The position numbers were made by a program, and so were the translations under genes. Under the pieces are notes generated by a model. That model saw only the letters and a list, made by a program, of their open reading frames with translations. It did not search any database and was not told where the DNA came from. Positions 44,358 to 52,268 of a DNA stretch of 52,268 nucleotides are shown piece by piece. The stretch's first letter is position 1; every line of letters begins with the position of its first letter. This DNA is from Clostridium sp. AM30-24. Lineage in GTDB: Bacteria; Bacillota; Clostridia; Lachnospirales; Lachnospiraceae. The stretch spans positions 354 through 52,621 of the forward strand of contig NZ_QUJB01000018.1 in the NCBI RefSeq assembly GCF_003480435.1, read 5' to 3'.

Positions 44358-46670
44358 ATGGAAAGATGTGATTTCAGTTCAGTCATGACCATTGTTCGAC
44401 GCTTTATCAGCGACGATTACGATACAAACCAAACTGCATTGTTAGAAGATGTTTTTAGCTCCTTGTTTACCCAAACAAAGGAAACGATTACATTTGATAT
44501 GGCATTGGTCTGCCGCTGGTTCACCGGGCAGGCAAAAATCAGTCCGAAAATAACGCAGTTTTATTCCAGAGATGGCAATCGTGAAAAACTGGCAGCAGAT
44601 TTGGAAAACAATGTACTGCTTTCAATGTATGATAGTTCTATGGCTGCACAGGAAGTATACCGACTGCTAATGCAGGATGATACCATTTCGGAACGAGTAA
44701 AAAAAGAATGCTCCCGGCACTATCCTTGTGATAGCCGAGAGGATGAAGCATCGTTTATAGCGGATGTTCTTTGCTTCGGCATGGAGCGTGAGTTTATCAA
44801 GCGTGACCCAAAGGTAAAGAATCTCCTTGCTGACGGAAAGCTTTCTCCAATTCTCAGTGATTTCATTGCTGATGAAGGAGCACCAAAGCCTTGCCGACAT
44901 TTCTGCGGACGTGAAAAAGAACTGGAAATGCTTCACGAATTGTTATTGGAGCATGGAAAGGTATTTCTTCATGGCATCGCCGGTATCGGTAAGAGCGAAC
45001 TGGCAAAAGCCTATGCAAAGCAGCACCGCAAGGAATACACCAATGTTCTGTATCTGACCTATACCGGTAATCTGATGCAGGATATAGCGGATATGGATTT
45101 TGCTGATGACCTTCCGGATGACAGCGAGCAGGAACGCTTCCGCAAACACAATCGCTTCCTGCGTACATTGAAAGAAGATACGCTGTTTATTGTAGATAAT
45201 TTTAATACTACGGCTTCTCAGGACAGCACTCTTTCTGTTGTGATGAAATATCGCTGCCGTATGTTGTTCACGACCCGCAGCAGATTTGATAACTACGATT
45301 CCATGGAAGTAACCGAAATTGCAGGCAAGCAGGCGTTATTATCCATTGCCGGTTGCTTTTTCTCGGACGCAGAAAAATACCAGAGTGTATTGGAACAAAT
45401 CATTGATACGGTTCACAGTCACACGTTGGCGGTAGAACTGGCAGCTCGACTGCTTGAAACGGGTATTCTGGAGCCGATGGATTTGCTGGAAAAGCTGAAA
45501 GAAGAAAAAACATCCTTGGATGCTGATGATAAAATCGGCATCACCAAGGACGGTCAGAGCCGCAAGGCAACTTACTATGACCATATCCATACATTGTTTT
45601 CCTTGTATCAGCTTGCCGGTGATGAACAGGATATTATGCGGAGCATGGCGTTTGTACCGACAACCGGTATCAGTTCCCGTGTGTTTGCAGGCTGGTTGAT
45701 GCTTCGGAATATGAATACCATCAACGATCTGGTGGAAAAAGGATTCATACAGACAAAGTCCTGTCATTCGATTGCCTTGCATCCGATGATTCAGGAAGTA
45801 GCAATTACAGAAACCAAGCCTTCTGTCCGGAACTGCCACACCCTGCTCAACAGCTTGCAGGAACTTTGTCTACGGCATGGCGAAGAAGTTTCCTATTACA
45901 AACAGTTGTTCCAGACGGTCAATAATATCGTGACTTCGATTGAAAAAGACGATACTGCATCCTATCTCCGGTTTTTGGAAGATTCCTTTCCGTATATGCA
46001 GAAGTATGGCTATGAATCTGGAATGGAATTGATTTTGACAGAACTGGCTTCTATGCTGAAAGACAATACCATTGGTTCTGTTTCTGACCGTGCTTTGCTT
46101 CTGGACTTCCGTGCCGCTAATGAGAAGAAACCGGAAAAGGCAATCAAGCTGGAAAAAGAAGCTGTGACGCTGATCTCCGAAGTGACCGCAGAGAACGCCC
46201 TTCTTGCAGCGAATCTCCATGCAAACCTTGGCGGTCTGTATAAGCAGACCAGTAAGTTGGAACTGGCAAAGCAGCATATGGAAACGGGTATTCACTTGCT
46301 TGAGCAATACGGCTTGGCGCCTTATCATGACAGTATTCCGCAAATCACCAATTATGCGGTACTGCTGACGGATATGGGTGAGCCGTACCTCGGGTTATCT
46401 GCATTACAAAGGCTGTCTCGTGTCATCAAAGAATCTAACTCTGATGTGTCCGGTGATTATGCCGTTGTACAAGAAGCTATGGGCAATATCTGTCTGTCAA
46501 TCGGCGATGTGCTGCAAGCTACCACACACTTTAAGAACGCTCTGGCTATCTATGAGGTGCTGTTTGATGCTGAACCGGAACTGATTGAAGAAAAGAAGCA
46601 GGACATATTAGAAACTTATACTCAGGCTGGGGTGCAATTAGGTAGACAGTGGTTGGATGCGAAAAATTGA
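44358..46670 (+). CDS. STAND NTPase with NB-ARC-type core and TPR repeats
   Basis: A 770-residue signal-transduction ATPase. The N-terminal 170 residues are an unrecognised helical domain. CGREKELEMLHELL leads into the NTPase core: Walker A GIAGIGKS (residues 206-213), Walker B LFIVDN (276-281), and the sensor Arg in MLFTTRSR. A winged-helix part follows. The last 200 residues hold tetratricopeptide repeats (ALLAANLHANLGGLYKQTSK, QEAMGNICLSIGDVLQATTH). Such proteins act as sensors that oligomerise on a ligand; several are anti-phage receptors (Avs-type), others regulators. No nuclease effector is evident. The start ATG 44358 has GGGAGGG. It is followed 18 bases later by the broken membrane-protein gene. 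Confidence 0.85.
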   Translation: MERCDFSSVMTIVRRFISDDYDTNQTALLEDVFSSLFTQTKETITFDMALVCRWFTGQAKISPKITQFYSRDGNREKLAADLENNVLLSMYDSSMAAQEVYRLLMQDDTISERVKKECSRHYPCDSREDEASFIADVLCFGMEREFIKRDPKVKNLLADGKLSPILSDFIADEGAPKPCRHFCGREKELEMLHELLLEHGKVFLHGIAGIGKSELAKAYAKQHRKEYTNVLYLTYTGNLMQDIADMDFADDLPDDSEQERFRKHNRFLRTLKEDTLFIVDNFNTTASQDSTLSVVMKYRCRMLFTTRSRFDNYDSMEVTEIAGKQALLSIAGCFFSDAEKYQSVLEQIIDTVHSHTLAVELAARLLETGILEPMDLLEKLKEEKTSLDADDKIGITKDGQSRKATYYDHIHTLFSLYQLAGDEQDIMRSMAFVPTTGISSRVFAGWLMLRNMNTINDLVEKGFIQTKSCHSIALHPMIQEVAITETKPSVRNCHTLLNSLQELCLRHGEEVSYYKQLFQTVNNIVTSIEKDDTASYLRFLEDSFPYMQKYGYESGMELILTELASMLKDNTIGSVSDRALLLDFRAANEKKPEKAIKLEKEAVTLISEVTAENALLAANLHANLGGLYKQTSKLELAKQHMETGIHLLEQYGLAPYHDSIPQITNYAVLLTDMGEPYLGLSALQRLSRVIKESNSDVSGDYAVVQEAMGNICLSIGDVLQATTHFKNALAIYEVLFDAEPELIEEKKQDILETYTQAGVQLGRQWLDAKN

Positions 46671-46688
46671 ATTTTGTGAGGTGTTGGC

Positions 46689-47042
46689 ATGAGTGAATTC
46701 ATGAAATTAGCGATTGTATTTATTTCAATGTTGGTTTTGTTTTATTTTTTATGGGTCAACGGATATATGATTTTGAACGCAAAACGAGCCTTATTATTTG
46801 TTGTTTCACTCAGAGGGAAAAATAAATGCGAAGTTTCTTTTTCATCTTGTAGCGGATATGTAAAAAAGGTAATAAAATTTAACGAAAGTCGTTAATATAC
46901 TTTTAAGTTGGATGGCGATGTCTCAAAAGGAAGTATCCATGTTATTGTAGAAAATGAAAATAAAGAGACCATATTAGATTTGACACCAGAGATAAAAACC
47001 GGTATGTTGACTGTCGATGAAAAATGTAGATATTTTCTAATA
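46689..47042 (+). pseudogene. Small membrane-anchored protein gene, 5' part, broken twice
   Basis: The frame starts at ATG 46689 behind GAGGTG and encodes an N-terminal membrane helix (LAIVFISMLVLFYFLW) and then an extracytoplasmic segment. A TAA at 46893-46895 stops it after 68 codons, yet the same frame goes on unbroken (YTFKLDGDVSKGSIHVIVEN onward) for about 50 more codons, up to 47042. There a transposon interrupts it. The last part resumes at 49789. The uninterrupted protein would be about 135 residues. Both lesions point to loss of function. Confidence 0.75.
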
Positions 47043-47076
47043 CTATAAATGAGCAAATTTGAAAAATTGCACAAAA
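47043..47076 (+). repeat. Left terminal inverted repeat of the transposon
   Basis: Starts CTATAAATGAG and ends GCACAAAA; 28 of 34 positions are complementary to 49754-49787. Confidence 0.85.
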
Positions 47077-47427
47077 CTACGCTATAGATTTCATAAAAGT
47101 GCTAAAGTCATGACTTTCCTTTGCACATCGGAAAAGATAATGATACTTTTCCAACTGGATAAGGGAGCTATAGAAAATATTGATGAGCGATTAAAAGAAA
47201 GTTTGTCAATTTATTTAAAAAGAAAAGAAAAGTTACAATTCCTGAAAAAAGCATTGTATTTTGCACCTACATTAACTGAGACAAAACAACACATTTTGCT
47301 TTCAATATGCCACATGCTCTGTAACCGCTTAACTGGAAAGAGAAATTTAGAAGCAAAATATCTGCAACTAATCAGGATTGCTATTCGAACATTAAAGAAA
47401 CGTGAAGAGTTTTTTAATAAGTTATAG
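47059..47427 (+). pseudogene. Fragment resembling the C-terminus of a lantibiotic dehydratase (SpaB_C)
   Basis: The open frame encodes 122 residues. The last 75 (RKEKLQFLKKALYFAPTLTE, then ILLSICHMLCNRLTGKRNLE) resemble the end of SpaB_C/thiopeptide-type dehydratase domains, which close with a helix of the type SLxHMxxNRLxG. The frame opens with TTG inside the transposon end and lacks any ribosome site, so the gene was cut on its 5' side when the element formed. Full LanB proteins have about 1000 residues, or about 300 for the split elimination domain. The resemblance is from memory and moderate. Confidence 0.4.
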
Positions 47428-47480
47428 TATAATTTTTGCTTAAAAGTTGCAAGGAGCAAATTAAAACCAGGAGGATAATT

Positions 47481-48410
47481 ATGGGACATTTTTATATGGA
47501 GAATATATGCACGATGGACGAACAAAGGAAATGTGAATTAAAAATAATTGCCGGCAAAATAGGATGGATCTTATTGATTGCGTATTTGGGTTCGCTAATA
47601 CTTATGCGAATAATGCCGATTTTTGCTGAAAATATGGCTTTTTATATATTTTGGGCTGGTATCGTATGGGTGGGAATGAAAAAATGGGGAAGGTTGTCTT
47701 TGCTGGATACATGTTATTCTAAAAACAAATATGAATTATCCGTATTGGAAAAAGGTTTATTAACGGCATTTGTAATATTTTTATCCCATGTTTTTTGTGC
47801 ATTCTTTTTGTTTTTGTATGCAAAAGTATTTCAAGACATCGTAATGATGAATGATAAAAGTTTACACAGTGGTTTAGATATTTTCACAGGTGTAATACTG
47901 GGACCTCTGGTAGAGGAATGGATTTTTCGGGGAATTCTATGGTCTAAGCTGAAGTCTTATGGGGAGGGATTTGCAATTTTAGCAACAACTATACTGTTTG
48001 CTATAATGCATGGTCAGGGGATATTATTAATATTTCTTTTGATTGGTTTTTTTTCAGGTGTTTTGGTCTGCCTCACAGGAAATTTATGGTATGCTATTAC
48101 TTTTCATGTTATTCATAATCTGGGGATTTTCTTGTGGGAAAATAAATTGTTTTCCTTTTCAATGAATATGGTTTTAACCATGTTATTAAATGCAGGACTC
48201 TTTTTAATGCTTTTAATCCTGCTATTGCTCTGTAGTAAGAAGAATATACTTTTACATTTGTATTATTGTAAAAAGAAATTATTAGAAAAAATTATTTCTG
48301 AAAAAAGTAGATTAGTAGTTTTTTTTAATACAGCTGGAATTATGTCATTTGTTTTTTATTTTGGAGTTTCATGGCTGATATCGTTGGTTTCTTTTGGACT
48401 AAATTTATAA
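47481..48410 (+). CDS. CPBP family intramembrane metalloprotease
   Basis: A 309-residue protein with about eight membrane helices. The Abi/CPBP motifs are intact: EEWIFRG (about residues 145-151), MHGQG (about 175-179) and FHVIHN (about 207-212). In bacteria such genes often lie beside bacteriocin clusters, where they give immunity or process leader peptides. The start ATG 47481 has CAGGAGG; an earlier TTG in frame at 47436 is less likely. It is the only intact passenger gene of the transposon, preceded by a dehydratase-like fragment, which supports a bacteriocin link (inference). Confidence 0.82.
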   Translation: MGHFYMENICTMDEQRKCELKIIAGKIGWILLIAYLGSLILMRIMPIFAENMAFYIFWAGIVWVGMKKWGRLSLLDTCYSKNKYELSVLEKGLLTAFVIFLSHVFCAFFLFLYAKVFQDIVMMNDKSLHSGLDIFTGVILGPLVEEWIFRGILWSKLKSYGEGFAILATTILFAIMHGQGILLIFLLIGFFSGVLVCLTGNLWYAITFHVIHNLGIFLWENKLFSFSMNMVLTMLLNAGLFLMLLILLLLCSKKNILLHLYYCKKKLLEKIISEKSRLVVFFNTAGIMSFVFYFGVSWLISLVSFGLNL

Positions 48411-48426
48411 AGGTAGGTGTTATTTC

Positions 48427-48624
48427 ATGAAAGGTAGTGAGTCGCAGAAATGGTCTGTCAACTTTATTGATGGCTATTTTGAGTATATTTTGAGTTTATA
48501 TAAAAAAGAGGAATCATCACCCAAATGCTATATGGATTTGCTTATTATTATTTCGGATGCAATAGATTATCTAAAGGATCCTGTTTGGGAAGAAGTTGGT
48601 TATTCTATATGTAAAAAAATATAG
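48427..48624 (+). pseudogene. Cut gene at the passenger/transposase junction
   Basis: An ORF of 65 codons starting at ATG 48427 (AGGTAGG upstream). It follows the protease by 16 bases and is in the same operon. It has a helical start (VNFIDGYFEYILSLYKKEE) and then LKDPVWEEVGYS, but stops abruptly where the reversed transposase reading frame begins. It is probably the first part of a longer protein; a LanC-like or other modification enzyme is possible but cannot be shown. Confidence 0.5.
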
Positions 48625-49723
48625 GTTCCTTTGCAAGTGCAACACATATAATGGACAAATGACATCATCAGATAGTATCTCTGGATTCCTTTTTGGGAAC
48701 GCAGCTGATATTTATCCAGACCAAGCTTTTTCTTGCTTTGTCGGAAAAACAGTTCAATTTGCCAGCGTTGGGTATAAAGTCTCAGGATTTCCTGCGTGGA
48801 TAATGCTGCATTCGTTGAAACAAAGATCCGCAGTGCTTTTGGAATCCCAAAACATGGTGTTGGATAGCTCAGTAGAACCACTGTATTGGGAACATCATTC
48901 AGATTCCCTTCATACCGATATACGTAAAACTGCCTTTTATCAACGGTCACAAGGCTGATGTTTGGATCTGTTTTCCGCAAGTGAAGGGCAAATGCACTGG
49001 CTTTCTGACGGATTCCGCAAGGATAGAGGATTCGGTTGGTTTTTAAAGCCCCTATGGTGTAGAATCCTTTTTTAGCAAAGCAATCCATGACTTTGGCTGA
49101 AGTATACCAGCTGTCACAAAGGAAGTAGGAAACTATCGGTGCAATAGGAAGTTCTGCAGCAATATCCTGTATGATCTGGATCTTTGATTTTGTTTTATCA
49201 TACAGAATAACGGCATAATTCAGAGTGATTCCATTGCAGAAAGCATGACGGACACGATCTGGTGCCCATAATCCTGTCTGCCTTTCAGATGAGATTGATG
49301 AAAATACGCAGCTTCGATTGGATGCAAAGCCTGTGACGAAAGCTTTGTATGGGAAGCAATCGTATCATCCACAATGCAAAAGATAGGCTGACCGGAAATA
49401 GTCGCCTCCCGGTAGATCAAATATGCAACGCTGTTTCTTAGGGCATCCTGAAAAAGGAAATCATTCCACTTTCCCTGATTCAGGAAGTGAGCCACAATCG
49501 TTCTATGATGTTGGCTGGTCAAGGCGAAATCCGTTGTTTTGCCACGGTATCCACGCAAAAAGGTAGAAAGAATGATAGCCATAAAATGCTGCAGGTAAAT
49601 ATCGGATAAAAAACAGTTGAGGTTGAGAACTTTAAAGTAATTGTAAATCTTATTGGAATGATGTATAATGTTTGCAATAGGCACCCCCTTGTTTGAATGA
49701 GTAGGTTGTTGGTCGCACTTCAA
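48600..49723 (-). pseudogene. IS701/IS4-like DDE transposase with one frameshift
   Basis: Two frames form one transposase of about 375 residues. The first (49723-49220) contains the first catalytic Asp in FCIVDDT; the second (to 48600) has the second Asp in FLCDSWYTSAKV and the Glu region RWQIELFFRQSKKKLGLDKY. They join in frame if one base is restored near 49236-49241 (GHQIVSVMLS, then NGITLNYAVILYDKTKS). The C-terminus stops soon after the Glu motif and seems shorter than in relatives, consistent with loss at the 48620 junction. The element probably cannot move by itself now. Confidence 0.82.
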
Positions 49724-49753
49724 TTATACATCATTCAGCAGAGGGTGTCTTTC

Positions 49754-49787
49754 TTTTGTGCAAAATTTAGGATTTACTCATTTATAG
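49754..49787 (-). repeat. Right terminal inverted repeat of the transposon
   Basis: Complement of the left end at 28 of 34 positions. It lies about 30 bases upstream of the transposase start and is followed by the TCTAATA duplication. Confidence 0.85.
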
Positions 49788-49788
49788 A

Positions 49789-49843
49789 TCTAATACTTAA
49801 ATTTGAAAAAGCAGATGGCAAGATTAAGTTACAATGGGATTAG
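49789..49843 (+). pseudogene. 3' end of the interrupted small membrane-protein gene
   Basis: Directly after the transposon the frame resumes at the duplicated target: CTTAAATTTGAA encodes LKFE, and the protein ends ADGKIKLQWD with TAG at 49841-49843. Joined to codon ATA at 47040-47042, it gives one continuous frame (RYFLILKFEKADGKI). Confidence 0.7.
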
Positions 49844-49922
49844 TGGGTATATAGTTTATAAAATCATCATTTTTCAAATCGCAGTCTGTCGTAGCCTCAA
49901 ATTAAATAAAGAACTGCCTTGG

Positions 49923-49956
49923 GCAGCCATGTACTTAACGGTGTGTGGCTGCTTTT
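49923..49956 (+). terminator. Terminator after the interrupted gene
   Basis: GCAGCCA (49923-49929) pairs with TGGCTGC (49946-49952), followed by TTTT. It would originally have ended the STAND NTPase/membrane protein operon. Confidence 0.6.
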
Positions 49957-50028
49957 CCTTTGTTGAAACAGAATAAAACAATGAGAGAATACAGGGATAA
50001 TATCCTGATTGAAGCATATAATAGGCTT

Positions 50029-50069
50029 TAGAACGGAAAACTGTGTTAAGTTGCAAAAATCTTTCCTAA
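50029..50069 (+). repeat. 41-bp direct repeat, unit 1
   Basis: Starts TAGAAC and ends CTTTCCTAA; it matches 50113-50153 at 39 of 41 bases. The units start 84 bases apart. Unit 1 has no gene after it. Confidence 0.9.
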
Positions 50070-50084
50070 AACCGGTTATACATA

Positions 50085-50113
50085 TTGATTTGAAGGTTGC
50101 GATATGGTAATAT
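50085..50113 (+). promoter_or_regulatory. Promoter of the DUF4143 ATPase gene
   Basis: TTGATT (50085-50090), 17 bases, TAATAT (50108-50113). The second 41-bp repeat then covers the whole leader. Confidence 0.55.
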
Positions 50114-50153
50114 AGAACAGAAAACTGTATTAAGTTGCAAAAATCTTTCCTAA
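50113..50153 (+). repeat. 41-bp direct repeat, unit 2
   Basis: This unit ends directly at the AAGGAGG ribosome site of the ATPase gene, so it is the untranslated leader. Unit 1 looks like a duplication of this leader, or both are sites for a regulator. Confidence 0.9.
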
Positions 50154-50165
50154 GGAGGTTATCGT

Positions 50166-51461
50166 ATGGAGATTCGCAGAGATTTTTACTTAGACAAATT
50201 GATTAGAAGAAAGAACAATGGATTGATTAAGGTAATTACAGGTATTCGCAGATGTGGAAAGTCCTATCTGCTGAATAATATTTTCTATAATCACTTGTTA
50301 GAGTCCGGTGTCCCTGCTGACCATATTATTCGTTTTGCGTTTGATTCCGCAGATGACCTGTATTTGATTGGAGAAAGCCTTATCAAAATTGAAAAAGAAA
50401 AACGTGGAGTTGATCCGGAGAAATTTATGGCATATATCCGTTCCCAAGTTACCACGGATGGAATGTATTATCTGCTTTTGGATGAAGTTCAGCTGATGGA
50501 CTGCTTTGAATCTGTATTGAATGGTTATCTTCGCAAAGATAATATGGATGTATTCGTAACCGGAAGTAATGCAAAATTCCTGTCCAAAGATATTGTTACG
50601 GAGTTTGCCGGACGTGGAGATGAAGTCCATATGTATCCACTGAGTTTTTCGGAATTTATGTCGGTTTTCAAAGGCGACAAGTATATGGGATTGTCTGAAT
50701 ATATGCTTTACGGAGGCATCCCGCTGGTCGTTCTTCGTGAAAGTAGCAGCGATAAGGCGGCAGCATTGCAAAACCTGTTTAGCGAAATTTATATTCGAGA
50801 TATTTTCAAACGTAACCGGATTAAAAATATTGGAGAACTGGAAGACCTGCTGAATATCCTTTCCTCTGCTATTGGTTCTCTGACCAATCCTGAGAAGTTA
50901 AAGAATACCTTTAAGACTGTAAAAAAATCTAAAATCACTTCAAAAACGATCAAGAAATATCTGGATTGTTTTGAGGATTCTTTCCTGATTGAATCAGCAC
51001 AGAGATATGACATCAAGGGTAAGGCATATATTGAAACTCCAAAGAAATACTATTTCTCTGATCTTGGGCTTCGCAACGCAAGGATTAACTTCCGTCAGTT
51101 TGAGCAGACACATTCCATGGAAAATGTGATTTATAACGAACTGCGTATGCGTGGATACAGCGTGGACGTTGGTGTTGTTATTATTGCGGAAAAAGACCAA
51201 GAAGGAAAGGTAACCCGTAAACAGCTGGAAGTTGATTTTGTATGCAATCTCGGTTCTTCCAGATATTATATCCAGTCAGCTTATTCATTACCTGATGAAG
51301 CGAAACGTACTCAGGAAATCAGACCGTTTAGAAAGATAGACGATTCTTTCAAGAAGATTGTTATTACAAAAGATATTGTACAGCCGTACTATGATAACTA
51401 TGGTATTTTGACCGTGAATATCTATGATTTCCTTCTTGACCCGCAAATTCTTGAAAAATAG
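50166..51461 (+). CDS. AAA ATPase with DUF4143 domain
   Basis: A 431-residue protein of the AAA_14-DUF4143 family. Walker A GIRRCGKS lies near residues 26-33, Walker B LLLDEVQ near 99-105, and the sensor GSNAKFLS after. The second half is DUF4143: KKYYFSDLGLRNARINFR, then ENVIYNELRMRGY, and LEVDFVC with YYIQSAYSL, a pattern like PD-(D/E)xK nuclease folds. The function of the family is unknown; members are widespread in gut Firmicutes and often duplicated. The start ATG 50166 is behind AAGGAGG. It is not linked in an operon to the next gene. Confidence 0.88.
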   Translation: MEIRRDFYLDKLIRRKNNGLIKVITGIRRCGKSYLLNNIFYNHLLESGVPADHIIRFAFDSADDLYLIGESLIKIEKEKRGVDPEKFMAYIRSQVTTDGMYYLLLDEVQLMDCFESVLNGYLRKDNMDVFVTGSNAKFLSKDIVTEFAGRGDEVHMYPLSFSEFMSVFKGDKYMGLSEYMLYGGIPLVVLRESSSDKAAALQNLFSEIYIRDIFKRNRIKNIGELEDLLNILSSAIGSLTNPEKLKNTFKTVKKSKITSKTIKKYLDCFEDSFLIESAQRYDIKGKAYIETPKKYYFSDLGLRNARINFRQFEQTHSMENVIYNELRMRGYSVDVGVVIIAEKDQEGKVTRKQLEVDFVCNLGSSRYYIQSAYSLPDEAKRTQEIRPFRKIDDSFKKIVITKDIVQPYYDNYGILTVNIYDFLLDPQILEK

Positions 51462-51560
51462 TACAATGTAAACTCTTGTTGCGGATATGCAAAGTCGGTG
51501 TGGTGGTGAATTATAGTGATTTTAAGTACAATGAAGTCACCAAGCAAAGGAGGATTTCAT

Positions 51561-52193
51561 ATGAAACTATCTGATAAAATTGTAGGACTGAGAAAGTCCA
51601 ATGGAATGTCTCAGGAGGATTTGGCTGAAAAACTGGATGTATCAAGACAAGCTATTTCTCGTTGGGAATCAGGAGCTGCGATGCCTGATGCAAATAACAT
51701 TCTTCAACTTAGCAAGCTGTTTGATGTTACAACAGATTACTTACTGAACGATGATTACCAAAGTGATAATGACTTGCCGAAGATAAAAGAAGTTCAAAAC
51801 GATAATCTCGGTCAGATTATGATCTATCTGGTGACACTTGAAGTGATGATACTTTTGATGCAGTTTATGACAATGTTCATTCCTCAAAATGTGTTTTTTG
51901 CATTTCTAAGTTTCCTGCCGTTTGTTGCAGCCATTGGCGGGTTTGAATATGCGTATCAGAAGAAAGTATCCAGTGCAACAGAAAAAACAAAGAACTTCCG
52001 TAGAAAGTTTTACAAAATTTCTGCTTGGTTGGGACTTTATTTCCCGATTAGATTTATCGTAAGTGTTGCGGCAGGATTCTACCCTCGTCCGTATAATACT
52101 TTGGTATTAGAGGCTATTATTTTAGTAATCTATATTGCAGTAGCAACTTGTGTTAATCTTTCAATAGACAAAAGTTATTTGCCAAAAGAATAA
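51561..52193 (+). CDS. XRE regulator with C-terminal membrane segments
   Basis: A 210-residue protein. The first 65 residues are a Cro/C1-type helix-turn-helix (LRKSNGMSQEDLAEKLDVSR, QAISRWESG). The rest holds about four hydrophobic segments (LVTLEVMILLMQFMTMF, VFFAFLSFLPFVAAIGG and two more), so it is anchored in the membrane. Such proteins often control a neighbouring transporter or sense membrane stress. The start ATG 51561 follows AAAGGAGG; an earlier ATT/ATG-type frame from 51516 is not needed. Confidence 0.85.
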   Translation: MKLSDKIVGLRKSNGMSQEDLAEKLDVSRQAISRWESGAAMPDANNILQLSKLFDVTTDYLLNDDYQSDNDLPKIKEVQNDNLGQIMIYLVTLEVMILLMQFMTMFIPQNVFFAFLSFLPFVAAIGGFEYAYQKKVSSATEKTKNFRRKFYKISAWLGLYFPIRFIVSVAAGFYPRPYNTLVLEAIILVIYIAVATCVNLSIDKSYLPKE

Positions 52194-52228
52194 AAGGAAA
52201 AATGATTTTGTATAGCAGTCATGCACTA

Positions 52229-52268
52229 TGAAGTGACCCCCAAAAGTTAGACAATATTTTGAAGTAAA
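52229..52268 (+). mobile_element. End of an IS3-type element running out of the window
   Basis: TGAAGTGACCCCCAAAAG, followed by TTAGACAAT, resembles the terminal repeat of IS3/IS150-group elements. The rest of the element would lie beyond the right edge. Confidence 0.45.

Larger units (their letters stand above)
47043..49787. mobile_element. 2.75-kb transposon with 34-bp inverted repeats and passenger genes
   Basis: The ends carry inverted repeats matching at 28 of 34 positions (47043-47076 and 49754-49787), both starting CTATAAATGAG and ending GCACAAAA. The flanks share TCTAATA (47036-47042 and 49789-49795), a target duplication. Removing the element restores the reading frame of the interrupted gene. 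Inside, from the left, are a dehydratase-like fragment, a CPBP protease, a cut ORF and a transposase on the minus strand. The transposase lies close to the right end, and its own 3' end seems lost at about 48620. This could be what remains of a composite element with two IS copies, or of one IS that captured cargo. Confidence 0.8.

Noticed and set aside
48600..48660. Transposase 3' region as a normal left IS end
   Set aside because: The sequence near 48610-48650 does not match the right-end repeat, whereas 47043-47076 does; so the left border was placed at 47043.
48596..48958. 120-codon plus-strand frame in the transposon
   Set aside because: Antisense to the transposase C-terminal part, which has clear DDE motifs.
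1..52268. CRISPR array or tRNA genes
   Set aside because: No regularly spaced repeats and no cloverleaf-like sequence were seen on reading both strands; the only repeats are those listed.

Overview
The window looks like a chromosomal segment of an anaerobic Firmicute of the Lachnospiraceae/Clostridia type. Evidence for this is the dgt-dnaG-rpoD-trmK-nif3 gene order, AGGAGG-type ribosome binding sites, sigma-A promoters, Thr/Ala-rich lipoprotein linkers, a sporulation sigK fragment and a bacterial RNase P RNA. The species cannot be fixed from sequence alone.

Layout. 1-222: right end of an IS200/IS605-like element with an omega-RNA-like structure, then a Cys/Gly-rich secreted protein. 794-6374: uridine phosphorylase (minus) and carAB. 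6529-10949: a polar amino acid ABC importer, a leader with three hairpins, and an AbgB-like M20 amidohydrolase. 11133-18909: a macromolecular synthesis operon (dgt, dnaG, rpoD, trmK, nif3), a 205-bp cruciform repeat and a TGS-uridine kinase-like gene. 19005-19458: rnpB with its promoter and terminator. 19872-33075: a carboxylate utilisation island (OadA-like carboxyltransferase, two LysR regulators, PrpF-family isomerase, CitMHS transporter, tandem alpha/beta-hydrolase, aconitase-family hydratase, a 5'-truncated second CitMHS transporter, a DUF6282-type hydrolase and an isocitrate dehydrogenase-like enzyme). 33177-34516: pyrBI (minus). 34809-40020: an unknown possibly UDG-like gene and a MacB-like ABC system whose partner is a CARDB-type surface protein. 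40272-41999: cstA.

From about 43.3 kb to the end the sequence is accessory. It starts exactly where a sigK gene is cut after about 97 codons, close to the place where skin elements split sigK in other spore formers. It carries an XRE regulator, a small conjugative-element-type protein, a STAND NTPase with TPR repeats, and a small membrane-protein gene broken twice. One break is a nonsense codon. The other is a 2.75-kb transposon with 34-bp inverted repeats and a short target duplication. The transposon carries an IS701/IS4-like transposase with one frameshift, plus fragments that look like lanthipeptide genes and a CPBP membrane protease. An AAA/DUF4143 ATPase, an XRE membrane regulator and an IS3-type end follow.

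How the genes fit together. carAB, pyrBI and udp cover pyrimidine synthesis and salvage. The 22-33 kb island resembles the uncharacterised E. coli ybhD-ybhH-ybhI-ybhJ arrangement (LysR, PrpF-like, carboxylate transporter, aconitase-like), extended by an isocitrate dehydrogenase-like enzyme and hydrolases. A route from trans-aconitate or a related tricarboxylate to an oxoacid is my inference. The tail of the window is a graveyard of nested insertions with a possible defence NTPase.
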